A stretch of DNA of 7,179 bases from NCBI GenBank assembly GCA_964435115.1, contig CAYSYM010000087.1, positions 1-7,179 on the forward strand. Direction: 5' to 3'. The DNA is from CAYSYM01 sp964435115. Its GTDB lineage: Bacteria > Chloroflexota > UBA6077 > CF-72. Positions 1 to 4,818 of this stretch are shown here, piece after piece (positions within the stretch are counted from its first letter, which is position 1; every line of letters begins with the position of its first letter). The notes beneath the pieces were generated by a model, which searched no databases, was not told where the DNA came from, and saw nothing but the letters and a program-made list of their open reading frames with translations. Made by a program: the position numbers and the translations under genes.

Positions 1-2
1 GT

Positions 3-155
3 TACTTGTACGTGAATGGCATCTTCGTTGCCAGCGACTCGGCGAGCGCCAATGTTCGCTCCAACTATTACGTCGAGGTGCCGCCCGGTGGCACTTACGA
101 ATTCGAGTGCAACTGCGGAGCGTTCGTGATCGCGCAATGGCTGGAGTTGCGCTGA
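3..155 (+). CDS. C0: shufflon C-terminal cassette, WLELR type, 5' end outside window
   Basis: Open from the left edge to a TGA at 153-155, giving the last 50 residues of a cassette. It reads LYVNGIF...VEVPPGGTYEF...AQWLELR. This matches the end of cassette C5 (LFVDGVAVG...VVPPGSTYYV...IQWWAELR), so the two are paralogous domains. The pattern VPPGxTY followed by a terminal W-x-ELR is, from memory, common at the C-termini of phage tail and receptor-binding proteins. It is probably a small beta-sandwich used for ligand contact (inference). The next core, S1, starts 18 bp after the stop. The start and its own core lie outside the window, so the array continues to the left. It could instead be the expressed end of a + strand adhesin gene lying to the left; the window cannot tell. 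Confidence 0.65.
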   Translation, partial: YLYVNGIFVASDSASANVRSNYYVEVPPGGTYEFECNCGAFVIAQWLELR

Positions 156-173
156 CTCTCGGCGGAGGCATAG

Positions 174-192
174 TTGCCAATACGATAGTAGC
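174..192 (+). repeat. S1: shufflon recombination site core (sfx-like)
   Basis: TTGCCAATACGATAGTAGC. It fits the 13-bp consensus TTGCCAATHCVRT shared by all complete sites here. The left arm, ctcggcggaggcatag, follows the C0 stop. S9 has the same 19 bp. Confidence 0.85.
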
Positions 193-531
193 AGCGCGTC
201 GTGGAAGTGGAAGAAAGCCGCGGGCGGTGGCACGGGGATGTCCGCCATCCTGGCGCCCCTCGCCGGCAAGACGATTTCATGCAGCGTCGGCCCTGGCGGC
301 GACGCGTGTGTGGCGGGATACAGCAGCGCGTGCGTTGGCTATGCCTACGTCGACTCGAACGGCAATCCCTACACGCGCGTCGTAACGTATGGGCCGTCCG
401 GCGATACGGGGTGGGTAGCCGGGTATGTTGCGCAGAAATGGGGCGTGCAAGCCTCTTGGGGTCTCGGTTATCCGAATCTTTCGACGAGTGGTGCCCAGGG
501 CGGGTGCGTGGCGACCTGGCCGGCGACGTGA
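175..531 (+). CDS. C1: silent shufflon C-terminal cassette, GYA-VD-NG / ATWP type
   Basis: The reading frame set by core S1 starts CQYDSSSASWKWKK and runs 118 codons to a TGA at 529-531. An in-frame ATG at 238 exists, but it lies inside the conserved domain and has no clear ribosome site, so a free-standing gene is unlikely. The pattern GKTISC...GYAYVDSNG...DTGW...GGCVATWP recurs in C2, C3 and C11, which defines a paralogous family. Conserved Cys residues suggest disulfide-stabilised extracellular domains. Expression would require recombination that fuses it to the constant adhesin part. It is followed not by another core but by a 1.5-kb cargo operon. Confidence 0.75.
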   Translation, partial: CQYDSSSASWKWKKAAGGGTGMSAILAPLAGKTISCSVGPGGDACVAGYSSACVGYAYVDSNGNPYTRVVTYGPSGDTGWVAGYVAQKWGVQASWGLGYPNLSTSGAQGGCVATWPAT

Positions 532-598
532 CGACGGTCAACCCCTTGATCTGCCCGCCCGTTAACGTATGATGGGGTTCAGGAGATCGTCGGCCGCC

Positions 599-931
599 AT
601 GAACAGCATGTCGCAACAGCGCCAAATGGCGCGGAAACAGCAGCAAGAGGTCAACGAGCGCAGACGCGAAAAGCTGCGCGCGGTGGCGCTTGCGCTCCGC
701 GATCCGAAGCAAGCCCCTGGCGTCGTTGCGGCGGCCAAGGTCTACGTAAAAATGTGGCGCGACAAGGGTCTTTGCAGCCGCGACTACATCGATGCGTGGG
801 ATAACCTTCTGAATCATCCCCAGCAAGCTGCCGACATGCTCGAAGAGCAGTCGCCTGCTGCTGCCCAGCTTCGGCAGAATTCGCCGTTCGTCTCGGTTGT
901 GCGCAAGTACAAGATAGCGCATGCGGCGTGA
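599..931 (+). CDS. Small helical protein, possible antitoxin of the NTase operon
   Basis: About 110 residues from ATG 599. The frame is open to an ATG at 569, which would add ten residues. AGGAG at 581-585 lies upstream of 599 at a somewhat long spacing, so the start is uncertain. The N-terminal third is Gln/Arg/Lys-rich and probably a helix or coiled coil (QQRQMARKQQQEVNERRREK). The C-terminal half contains W-x-x-LLNHPQQAADML...LRQNSPFVSV. I associate LRQNSPF-like endings with small proteins encoded beside toxin-like genes, but this is recollection, not a database match. Its stop overlaps the start of the nucleotidyltransferase gene by 11 bp, so the two are translationally coupled. That order, small charged protein first and NTase second, fits a type II or IV toxin-antitoxin pair. 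Function unproven. Confidence 0.65.
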   Translation: MNSMSQQRQMARKQQQEVNERRREKLRAVALALRDPKQAPGVVAAAKVYVKMWRDKGLCSRDYIDAWDNLLNHPQQAADMLEEQSPAAAQLRQNSPFVSVVRKYKIAHAA

Positions 932-1745
932 GGACGTTCAAAAGGCGCTCGAAGCCGCGAGCGCTATCAGCAATCACCATGAGTTCGTCGTTGCCGGCAG
1001 TCTCTCCGTTCTCGGCTTGATCGACACGCCGCCGGAGAGAATGTCCATGTCGACCGACATCGACTTCTTCCCGTTGCGCGATCCTGGCCGGGCCAGCGAC
1101 ATCGCCTCGGTTCTTGGTGAAGATTCCGAGTTCCACGAGCGCAACGGTTATTACCTCGATCCCATATCACCGGAACTGCCCGTGCTTCCTGATGGGTGGC
1201 GCGAGCGCCTGGTGCCGGTCAAGCTCGGGAACACGACCGCCTACTTCCTCGACGTGCATGACACGGCCGTGTCCAAATATGCAAGAGGTGCGCCGAACGA
1301 TTACCGCTGGCTGGAAGCCGGGTATGAGGCGAAGATATTGACGCTGAGCGTCGTTGAAAGCCGGGTCCGATTCGGCACCAGCTATTTCGATAGCGATGAT
1401 CGGCGGAAGACCAACAATGGCTTGTTGATGCACAAGATCGCCATGCAACCTGATGGCGGTCTGTCGCGTGACATGCTCGACTACCTGCACGAGCATCCGC
1501 CGGTCGAGCGACTTCGAGAGGTCGACCAGGATCACGGCGAATACGTTGGCTCCATTCTCTGGACTGACGGCCAGCACGCCATTCAATCCCTCGGGCACGG
1601 CGACATCACGATTCACGATGTTCGCGATTGGCAAGAGAAGCCCGCAGTCGATGAAGTCGCCACCGTGCGCTATCGCGAGGGCAAGGCGTCGCTTTCCATC
1701 AAGTCACCTGAACAGGACCGTGGCGGGCAATCGTTCCGTATGTAG
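921..1745 (+). CDS. Nucleotidyltransferase (AbiEii/DUF6036-like) with KfrB-like C-terminal domain
   Basis: 274 residues from an ATG that overlaps the previous stop by 11 bp. Residues 1-150 look like a minimal DNA polymerase beta-type nucleotidyltransferase: VVAGSLSVLGL (G26-S27) followed by S-T-D46-I-D48, the GS...DxD metal-binding signature. Further on is DVHDTAVSKYARGAPND (D114, K119, N126-D127), resembling the D...K...D stretch of AbiEii/DUF6036 proteins. Members of this broad group act as toxins that modify tRNA or other targets. Residues 204-261 (HGEYVGSILWTDGQHAIQSL...IHDVRDW...VRYREGKASL) resemble the KfrB domain of plasmid regulators and relaxase-associated proteins. Such a fusion is unusual, and the KfrB-like part points to a plasmid or conjugative element. 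The NTase fold is likely; the target is unknown. Confidence 0.75.
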   Translation: MRREDVQKALEAASAISNHHEFVVAGSLSVLGLIDTPPERMSMSTDIDFFPLRDPGRASDIASVLGEDSEFHERNGYYLDPISPELPVLPDGWRERLVPVKLGNTTAYFLDVHDTAVSKYARGAPNDYRWLEAGYEAKILTLSVVESRVRFGTSYFDSDDRRKTNNGLLMHKIAMQPDGGLSRDMLDYLHEHPPVERLREVDQDHGEYVGSILWTDGQHAIQSLGHGDITIHDVRDWQEKPAVDEVATVRYREGKASLSIKSPEQDRGGQSFRM

Positions 1746-1751
1746 TAGCGA

Positions 1752-2078
1752 GTGCCGGCGGTGACGCAGACAGTTACGCTTTCCCTCTGGCTCGTCTTTC
1801 GGAATCAGAGCAAATTCACCCGTGGGCAAAAGAAAGCGCAGATGGTCTGCGAACTTTGCGACCTTCGGTATTACGCCGAGCACGTGGTAAAGACCGGACC
1901 TCGCGACTACGAACTCCGGGTGGTCTATGAGAACGATGCCGATCTCTTCCGCAAGATCGCCGAGATGGTCGACGACATTCATCGCACCGCCGACAACCGG
2001 AACTGCTGGGCCGAGTTGACGATTCAGTTAACCGGCACTGATCGGTATTGGTCCGACAGCGAGATGCGTTTTCTGTAG
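1752..2078 (+). CDS. Small hypothetical protein, third gene of the cargo operon
   Basis: About 108 residues, GTG start at 1752 only 6 bp after the NTase stop. A second in-frame GTG at 1761 is equally plausible; neither has a clear ribosome site, so translation is probably coupled. I do not recognise the family. Visible features are a hydrophobic first strand (TVTLSLWLVF), a Cys pair MVCELCDL, an acidic helix (NDADLFRKIAEMVDDIH) and a Trp-rich end (RNCWAELTIQL...RYW). The alternating strand/helix pattern suggests a small alpha/beta domain. Its position directly behind the NTase suggests an accessory or neutralising partner, or simply a third component of the module. The next shufflon arm begins about 20 bp after its stop. 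Confidence 0.6.
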   Translation: MPAVTQTVTLSLWLVFRNQSKFTRGQKKAQMVCELCDLRYYAEHVVKTGPRDYELRVVYENDADLFRKIAEMVDDIHRTADNRNCWAELTIQLTGTDRYWSDSEMRFL

Positions 2079-2095
2079 CGCGATCTTCCGTATAT

Positions 2096-2130
2096 CGTGA
2101 CGGCGGCATAGTTGCCAATTCAGTGGCGGT
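2096..2130 (+). repeat. S2: shufflon recombination site with full left arm
   Basis: Left arm cgtgacggcggcatag followed by core TTGCCAATTCAGTGGCGGT. The same left arm occurs before S10 and S12. This one follows the cargo operon instead of a cassette stop, so the operon is bounded by a bona fide site. Confidence 0.85.
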
Positions 2131-2433
2131 TCGTGGAAGTGGACCACCAACGGCGGCATCGTCACCGGAGGCGGTAAAGGGCAGTTGTGGAAGGCCGTCG
2201 CAGGACAGTCGGTTGTTTGCGCAACGCCCTACGCAATCGGCTACGCAAAGGTGGACGCCAATGGAACATTGAGCGTTCGGGTCACGGGACAGGGCGGGTG
2301 CAACGATACTGGTTGGATCGTTGGACCCGTCGCCAACGGGCAGGATTGCAGCTATGGCGATCCCATGCAAGTTACCGCGAACCTTGAGGCGGTCGTGGTG
2401 AACAAAGGGGCGGGTATCTGTGCCTGGAATTAG
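2113..2433 (+). CDS. C2: silent shufflon C-terminal cassette, GYA-VDANG type
   Basis: The S2 frame reads CQFSGGSWKWTT and continues 106 codons to TAG 2431-2433. An ATG-initiated version would start only at 2185 and lose the conserved opening. The internal pattern LWKAVAGQSVVC...GYAKVDANGTLSV...NDTGW...GICAWN aligns with C1, C3 and C11. The ending differs (GICAWN rather than ATWP). Five Cys, including the core Cys, suggest disulfide links in a secreted domain. No start or ribosome site is associated with the real frame, consistent with a silent alternative C-terminus. Confidence 0.75.
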   Translation, partial: CQFSGGSWKWTTNGGIVTGGGKGQLWKAVAGQSVVCATPYAIGYAKVDANGTLSVRVTGQGGCNDTGWIVGPVANGQDCSYGDPMQVTANLEAVVVNKGAGICAWN

Positions 2434-2441
2434 CCGCGGCG

Positions 2442-2474
2442 CGTGACGACGACAGTGCCATCATCAATAATTGG
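2442..2474 (+). repeat. Decayed shufflon site and cassette remnant
   Basis: gtgacgacgac resembles the left arm gtgacgacggc. It is followed by AGTGCCATCATCAATAATTGG, which aligns with S10 (AGTTGCCAATTCAATATTTGG) with a few changes. The frame opened here stops after four codons. About 47 bp of non-coding sequence follow before S3, so this looks like a dead site with a truncated cassette. Confidence 0.4.
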
Positions 2475-2521
2475 AAGAATTGTCCGCATTCGACGCGATC
2501 AAATGGATGCCGATGTCGTGA

Positions 2522-2540
2522 TTGCCAATCCGGTATCTGG
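2522..2540 (+). repeat. S3: shufflon site core, close to R64 sfx
   Basis: TTGCCAATCCGGTATCTGG. Apart from the first base this fits the R64 sfx consensus as I remember it (GTGCCAATCCGGT, three variable bases, TGG). It encodes CQSGIW. Confidence 0.88.
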
Positions 2541-2849
2541 GCGCCAGCGCAGGGCGGTGGTAAGACTGGCCTACAAGGAGTTTGGTATCCGCTGCGCGGG
2601 AAGGCGATAAGTTGCAATTCTGGCGGCGGTGCCATGTGGCAGGCAAGCGGATCGGCCGCGGTAGATGCCAACGGCAATATCACACTGGGCTCGCAAGCGA
2701 ATCTGTCCCCCTACGGATGGACGTACTGCACGAACCAGCCGCAGTGCGGCGGATGGTCGCCTTACATCAACGTGACGACGGTTACCACTTGGGGCATCTC
2801 TGTCACGAATGGATCGTATAGCTGCTCGGCCAACTGGCCCGTGACGTGA
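2523..2849 (+). CDS. C3: silent shufflon C-terminal cassette, SANWP type
   Basis: The S3 frame begins CQSGIWAPAQGGGKTGLQGV and ends ...SYSCSANWPVT at TGA 2847-2849 (108 codons). The segment GKTGLQGVWYPLRGKAISC is nearly the same as GKTGLQGVFYALRNKSISC in C11, followed in both by a VDANG turn, a Cys-rich loop and a C-x-A-x-WP ending. C3 and C11 are therefore recent paralogs within the C1/C2/C3/C11 family. An in-frame ATG at 2634 lies inside the domain and is not a credible start. It probably provides an alternative adhesin tip when joined to the constant region. Confidence 0.78.
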   Translation, partial: CQSGIWAPAQGGGKTGLQGVWYPLRGKAISCNSGGGAMWQASGSAAVDANGNITLGSQANLSPYGWTYCTNQPQCGGWSPYINVTTVTTWGISVTNGSYSCSANWPVT

Positions 2850-2858
2850 CGGCGCATC

Positions 2859-2877
2859 TTGCCAATACAATGGTACG
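2859..2877 (+). repeat. S4: shufflon site core
   Basis: TTGCCAATACAATGGTACG, preceded by the arm tgacggcgcatc, which begins at the C3 stop codon itself. Only 9 bp separate the C3 stop from the core. Confidence 0.85.
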
Positions 2878-3162
2878 GCATGGGTCTGGCAGAACTCGCA
2901 ACCATCCGATGATCCGGTAGCCGTCTACCAGTGCCTCGCACCCGGATACGCAGGCTGCACACTCGCCAGTGACGGCTTCACCAACGTCTACTACCAAATC
3001 GTTAACATGTCCAAGAAGACATGCTGGCTAACGGGCAGCATTTCATTTGGCGGCCAAGCCGGCGCGTGTGAAGTCTATAAAAACGGTGGCATCTGGCAGG
3101 TGGTCGTCCAGACACCTGCGACGAATGGTGGCGGCCAGCGCTGCGCTGTCCGCTGCTGGTAA
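2860..3162 (+). CDS. C4: silent shufflon C-terminal cassette, Cys-rich
   Basis: The S4 frame opens CQYNGTAWVWQN and runs 100 codons to TAA 3160-3162. There is no early ATG, so simple gene callers miss it. It has seven Cys, with phrases YQCLAPGYAGC, KTCWLTGSISFGG, GACEVYKNGGIW and a CAVRCW end. The spaced Cys pairs and the final Cys-Trp suggest a disulfide-bonded extracellular module. I find no close paralog in the window. The opening motif is shared almost exactly with C7, C8 and C12 (CQYNGTxWVW), showing that the constant part extends some ten residues beyond the core. Confidence 0.72.
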   Translation, partial: CQYNGTAWVWQNSQPSDDPVAVYQCLAPGYAGCTLASDGFTNVYYQIVNMSKKTCWLTGSISFGGQAGACEVYKNGGIWQVVVQTPATNGGGQRCAVRCW

Positions 3163-3181
3163 TGTCGTGACGACGGCATAG

Positions 3182-3200
3182 TTGCCAATCCGGTGTCTGG
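3182..3200 (+). repeat. S5: shufflon site core, close to R64 sfx
   Basis: TTGCCAATCCGGTGTCTGG, again fitting the remembered R64 sfx consensus at all but the first base. Left arm gtgacgacggcatag. Encodes CQSGVW. Confidence 0.88.
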
Positions 3201-3476
3201 CGAGCATCAGGACTCGGGAACGGACAGACTTGGCAGTATCCAGCGCGATCAGCCGGGGTTTCCTACACCAACACAACGGGACGGACAATCTTCGTCTCGG
3301 TCAATGCGATCTCGAATCCGCCAGGCTCGGAACTCTTTGTCGATGGCGTCGCTGTTGGATATACCTGGATCGGCGGTGCGCCAGGTGCCTACAATCAACT
3401 CTATGGAGTTGTGCCGCCAGGCTCGACCTACTACGTCACCAGCGCTCTGATTCAGTGGTGGGCCGAACTGCGCTGA
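3183..3476 (+). CDS. C5: silent shufflon C-terminal cassette, phage-tail-like WAELR type
   Basis: The S5 frame gives CQSGVWRASGLGNGQTWQYP and 97 codons ending WWAELR, TGA 3474-3476. The body reads SYTNTTGRTIFVSV...SELFVDGVAVG...VVPPGSTYYVTSALIQWWAELR. YTNTTGRxIxVSV...VPxGxTY...WxELR is, to my knowledge, a recurrent domain at the C-termini of phage tail fibres and receptor-binding proteins. Its presence in a shufflon suggests that cassettes are drawn from the same pool as phage adhesins. The second half matches partial cassette C0. It has no start codon of its own. Only one Cys is present, so this class is not disulfide-stabilised. Confidence 0.78.
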   Translation, partial: CQSGVWRASGLGNGQTWQYPARSAGVSYTNTTGRTIFVSVNAISNPPGSELFVDGVAVGYTWIGGAPGAYNQLYGVVPPGSTYYVTSALIQWWAELR

Positions 3477-3490
3477 GACCAACGGCCATC

Positions 3491-3509
3491 TTGCCAATTC
3501 AGTGCTGGG
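3491..3509 (+). repeat. S6: shufflon site core
   Basis: TTGCCAATTCAGTGCTGGG, with left arm gaccaacggccatc following the C5 stop. Encodes CQFSAGSW. Confidence 0.84.
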
Positions 3510-3782
3510 TCCTGGGTGTGGGCGGAAGCAAGCGGTCCGATTGATAGTGCAACTGGCTACACGCGAAACCACTGCGATTACGGCGTGTGGAGCGCATCGT
3601 TCAAACGAGTCGGTGGGGCGGTGGTGACGAGGCTCTACTCGCCGTTTTATCTACTCGACTCCGGATGGCAAGCTCTGCCATCAGTCCAATATAGCGACTA
3701 TCAGAACCGTCAGTATTCGGGCAACGTATATGGCATGTATGACGTCAACGCAGGCTTATGGCGATGTTTGGCCGTGGCCTGA
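3492..3782 (+). CDS. C6: silent shufflon C-terminal cassette, Tyr-rich
   Basis: The S6 frame begins CQFSAGSWVWAEASG and runs 96 codons to TGA 3780-3782. Tyr and Ser are abundant (TRLYSPFYLLDSGW, VQYSDYQNRQYSGNVYGMYDV) and the end is LWRCLAVA. Three Cys are visible: the core Cys, NHCDY and WRCL. Aromatic-rich beta domains of this kind often bind carbohydrates or other surfaces, but no family is recognised here. The only ATG options are internal, so it is best read as a donor cassette. It is followed after 5 bp by core S7, the tightest spacing in the array, shared with C10/S11. Confidence 0.74.
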   Translation, partial: CQFSAGSWVWAEASGPIDSATGYTRNHCDYGVWSASFKRVGGAVVTRLYSPFYLLDSGWQALPSVQYSDYQNRQYSGNVYGMYDVNAGLWRCLAVA

Positions 3783-3787
3783 TCGCC

Positions 3788-3806
3788 TTGCCAATACAAT
3801 GGCACG
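3788..3806 (+). repeat. S7: shufflon site core
   Basis: TTGCCAATACAATGGCACG with an imperfect dyad (TGCCA, six bases, TGGCA). The left arm is only tcgcc. Identity with S8 begins at the first T of this core. Confidence 0.86.
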
Positions 3807-4118
3807 GCCTGGGTCTGGAAAACGCTGATGAAGGCGACGCAGATCGCGTCCGAATGGCAGGCATGCTCACCTAACGGAACGTTCGCCACGACGACGAGCG
3901 GCACGCTGCTCACTTGCCAGAATGGCGTCTTCAGAAAGCCTACGTCATACTGCGGCCCCTATGATCCGTGCACCGACACGACCGTCGCGCACCTGGGTAT
4001 ATGTGGCACCGGCACCTATGCGGCGGTCGCCTCCATCGTGTGGAACCCAAGCGGTTACTGGTACTCCCCGACAGCAGGTGTCGCGACCTGTAACGGAGGC
4101 GTCTTCATTTCAGATTGA
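3789..4118 (+). CDS. C7: silent shufflon C-terminal cassette with repeated C-x-G-x-F motifs
   Basis: The S7 frame begins CQYNGTAWVWKTLMKATQ and runs 109 codons to TGA 4116-4118. Inside it is SGTLLTCQNGVFRK, a repeat of the core-encoded CQ-x-G-x-W/F motif, and it ends ATCNGGVFISD, a third version. As I recall, PilV constant regions carry similar LLxCQxGxW segments next to the shufflon junction, which supports a pilus-adhesin identity. The centre holds closely spaced Cys (YCGPYDPC, LGICGTG). Several ATGs exist in frame, including one at 3828, but none has a convincing ribosome site. A second, gap-interrupted copy follows directly. Confidence 0.78.
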   Translation, partial: CQYNGTAWVWKTLMKATQIASEWQACSPNGTFATTTSGTLLTCQNGVFRKPTSYCGPYDPCTDTTVAHLGICGTGTYAAVASIVWNPSGYWYSPTAGVATCNGGVFISD

Positions 4119-4132
4119 CGCGAACGGCATAG

Positions 4133-4151
4133 TTGCCAATACAATGGCACG
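4133..4151 (+). repeat. S8: shufflon site core
   Basis: TTGCCAATACAATGGCACG, same as S7, with left arm gacgcgaacggcatag behind the C7 stop. Confidence 0.86.
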
Positions 4152-4318
4152 GCCTGGGTCTGGAAAACGCTGATGAAGGCGACGCAGNNNNNNNNNNNNN
4201 NNNNNNNNNNNNNNNNNNNNNNNNNNNNNNNNNNNNNNNNNNNNNNNNNNNNNNNNNNNNNNNNNNNNNNNNNNNNNNNNNNNNNNNCTGTAACGGAGGC
4301 GTCTTCATTTCAGATTGA
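4134..4318 (+). CDS. C8: second copy of cassette C7, interrupted by assembly gap
   Basis: The first 18 codons from S8 are the same as C7 (CQYNGTAWVWKTLMKATQ) and the last codons CNGGVFISD with TGA 4316-4318 are also the same. The middle is 100 N. If the copy were full length, 245 bases would be needed in place of the 100 N, so the gap is a placeholder. Whether there is one extra copy or several cannot be read. No claim can be made about differences between copies in the missing part. Confidence 0.6.
4188..4287. other. Assembly gap of exactly 100 N
   Basis: A round-number gap typical of a scaffold join of unknown size. The 55 bp on its left copy 3788-3842 and the 55 bp on its right copy 4088-4142, consistent with a collapsed tandem repeat. 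Confidence 0.97.
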
Positions 4319-4332
4319 CGCGAACGGCATAG

Positions 4333-4351
4333 TTGCCAATACGATAGTAGC
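4333..4351 (+). repeat. S9: shufflon site core
   Basis: TTGCCAATACGATAGTAGC, same 19 bp as S1. Left arm gacgcgaacggcatag as at S8. Confidence 0.86.
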
Positions 4352-4540
4352 CTGGGCTGGTTATGGAGAAAGCAAGGCGCCGCGTTTTTTGGCGGTGGCT
4401 ACAGCCTGGTGTCCGCTGGGTCATGCGCGCGAATAAATCCACTGACTGGCGCATGTAGCTGCCCATCGGGTTACTCTGCTGCCACCTTGGCTGCCGGTAT
4501 CTCAGGATATGAGCAGTACCTGTATTACTGCTACCGATGA
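4334..4540 (+). CDS. C9: silent shufflon C-terminal cassette, CSCPSGY type
   Basis: The S9 frame reads CQYDSSLGWLWRKQGAAFFG and stops at TGA 4538-4540 after 68 codons, one of the shortest cassettes. The end NPLTGACSCPSGYSAATLAAG...YLYYCYR follows a pattern (NPxTGxCSCPxGY then a closing aromatic-Cys) that I associate with PilV and related adhesin C-termini. That is the best individual hint that the target is a pilus-type adhesin rather than a phage fibre. Five Cys lie in the second half of this small domain and likely form disulfides. No start codon occurs in frame, so ATG-based gene calling does not find it. Confidence 0.75.
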   Translation, partial: CQYDSSLGWLWRKQGAAFFGGGYSLVSAGSCARINPLTGACSCPSGYSAATLAAGISGYEQYLYYCYR

Positions 4541-4551
4541 GCGGCACTGTG

Positions 4552-4584
4552 TGACGGCGGCATAGTTGCCAATTCAATATTTGG
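4552..4584 (+). repeat. S10: shufflon site with full left arm
   Basis: tgacggcggcatag plus core TTGCCAATTCAATATTTGG. Left arm shared with S2 and S12. About 12 bp of extra sequence separate the C9 stop from the arm. Confidence 0.86.
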
Positions 4585-4794
4585 TCCCCTGCAACTCACG
4601 TCGCGGTTTGGTGCAATAACTACAGCCCATCGTATGGGGTCGGAATCGGATATTCCAACGGGTCTAACTTCATCGGTACGTGGCGCGATAGCGGGTCTTA
4701 TGGCTCGAACGGCTACTTCTACTGCCCATGGGGCCAGTCCATATGTTTGGTCAACGGCATAACGCCACCAGGTGGTTTCTACCGGTGCGGATAG
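4567..4794 (+). CDS. C10: silent shufflon C-terminal cassette, Tyr/Gly/Ser-rich
   Basis: The S10 frame starts CQFNIWSPATHVAVWCNNYSP and ends ITPPGGFYRCG, TAG 4792-4794 (75 codons). It lacks the usual W-x-W spacing (CQFNIW instead of CQFNGxxWxW), so three or four residues after the core are absent. The middle (GVGIGYSNGSNFIGTW...YFYCPWGQSIC) has Cys in YFYC and SIC and ends in RCG, giving a Cys-rich compact domain. Its family is not recognised. C10 has no in-frame start and depends on fusion for expression. The next core follows after 5 bp. Confidence 0.72.
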   Translation, partial: CQFNIWSPATHVAVWCNNYSPSYGVGIGYSNGSNFIGTWRDSGSYGSNGYFYCPWGQSICLVNGITPPGGFYRCG

Positions 4795-4799
4795 TCGTC

Positions 4800-4818
4800 T
4801 TGCCAATTCAGTGGCGGT
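4800..4818 (+). repeat. S11: shufflon site core
   Basis: TTGCCAATTCAGTGGCGGT, same 19 bp as the S2 core. The left arm tcgtc is short and follows the C10 stop directly. Confidence 0.85.

Larger units (their letters stand above)
3788..4132 (+). repeat. 345-bp cassette unit present in at least two tandem copies
   Basis: The unit from core S7 to the base before S8. The first 55 bp recur at 4133-4187 and the last 45 bp plus ten core bases recur at 4288-4342, flanking a gap. Unit boundaries coincide with the core, and the left arm gacgcgaacggcatag travels with the preceding cassette. Confidence 0.75.

Noticed and set aside
95..922. 275-residue minus-strand open frame
   Set aside because: Low-complexity Arg/His-rich translation antisense to C1 and the small operon gene. 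No recognisable motif.
651..1634. Minus-strand frames opposite the NTase operon
   Set aside because: They are shadows of the + strand genes, which have coupled starts and a recognisable NTase signature.
4133..4436. Open frames running through the N gap
   Set aside because: They contain about 34 unknown residues. Only the flanking parts matching C7 can be interpreted.
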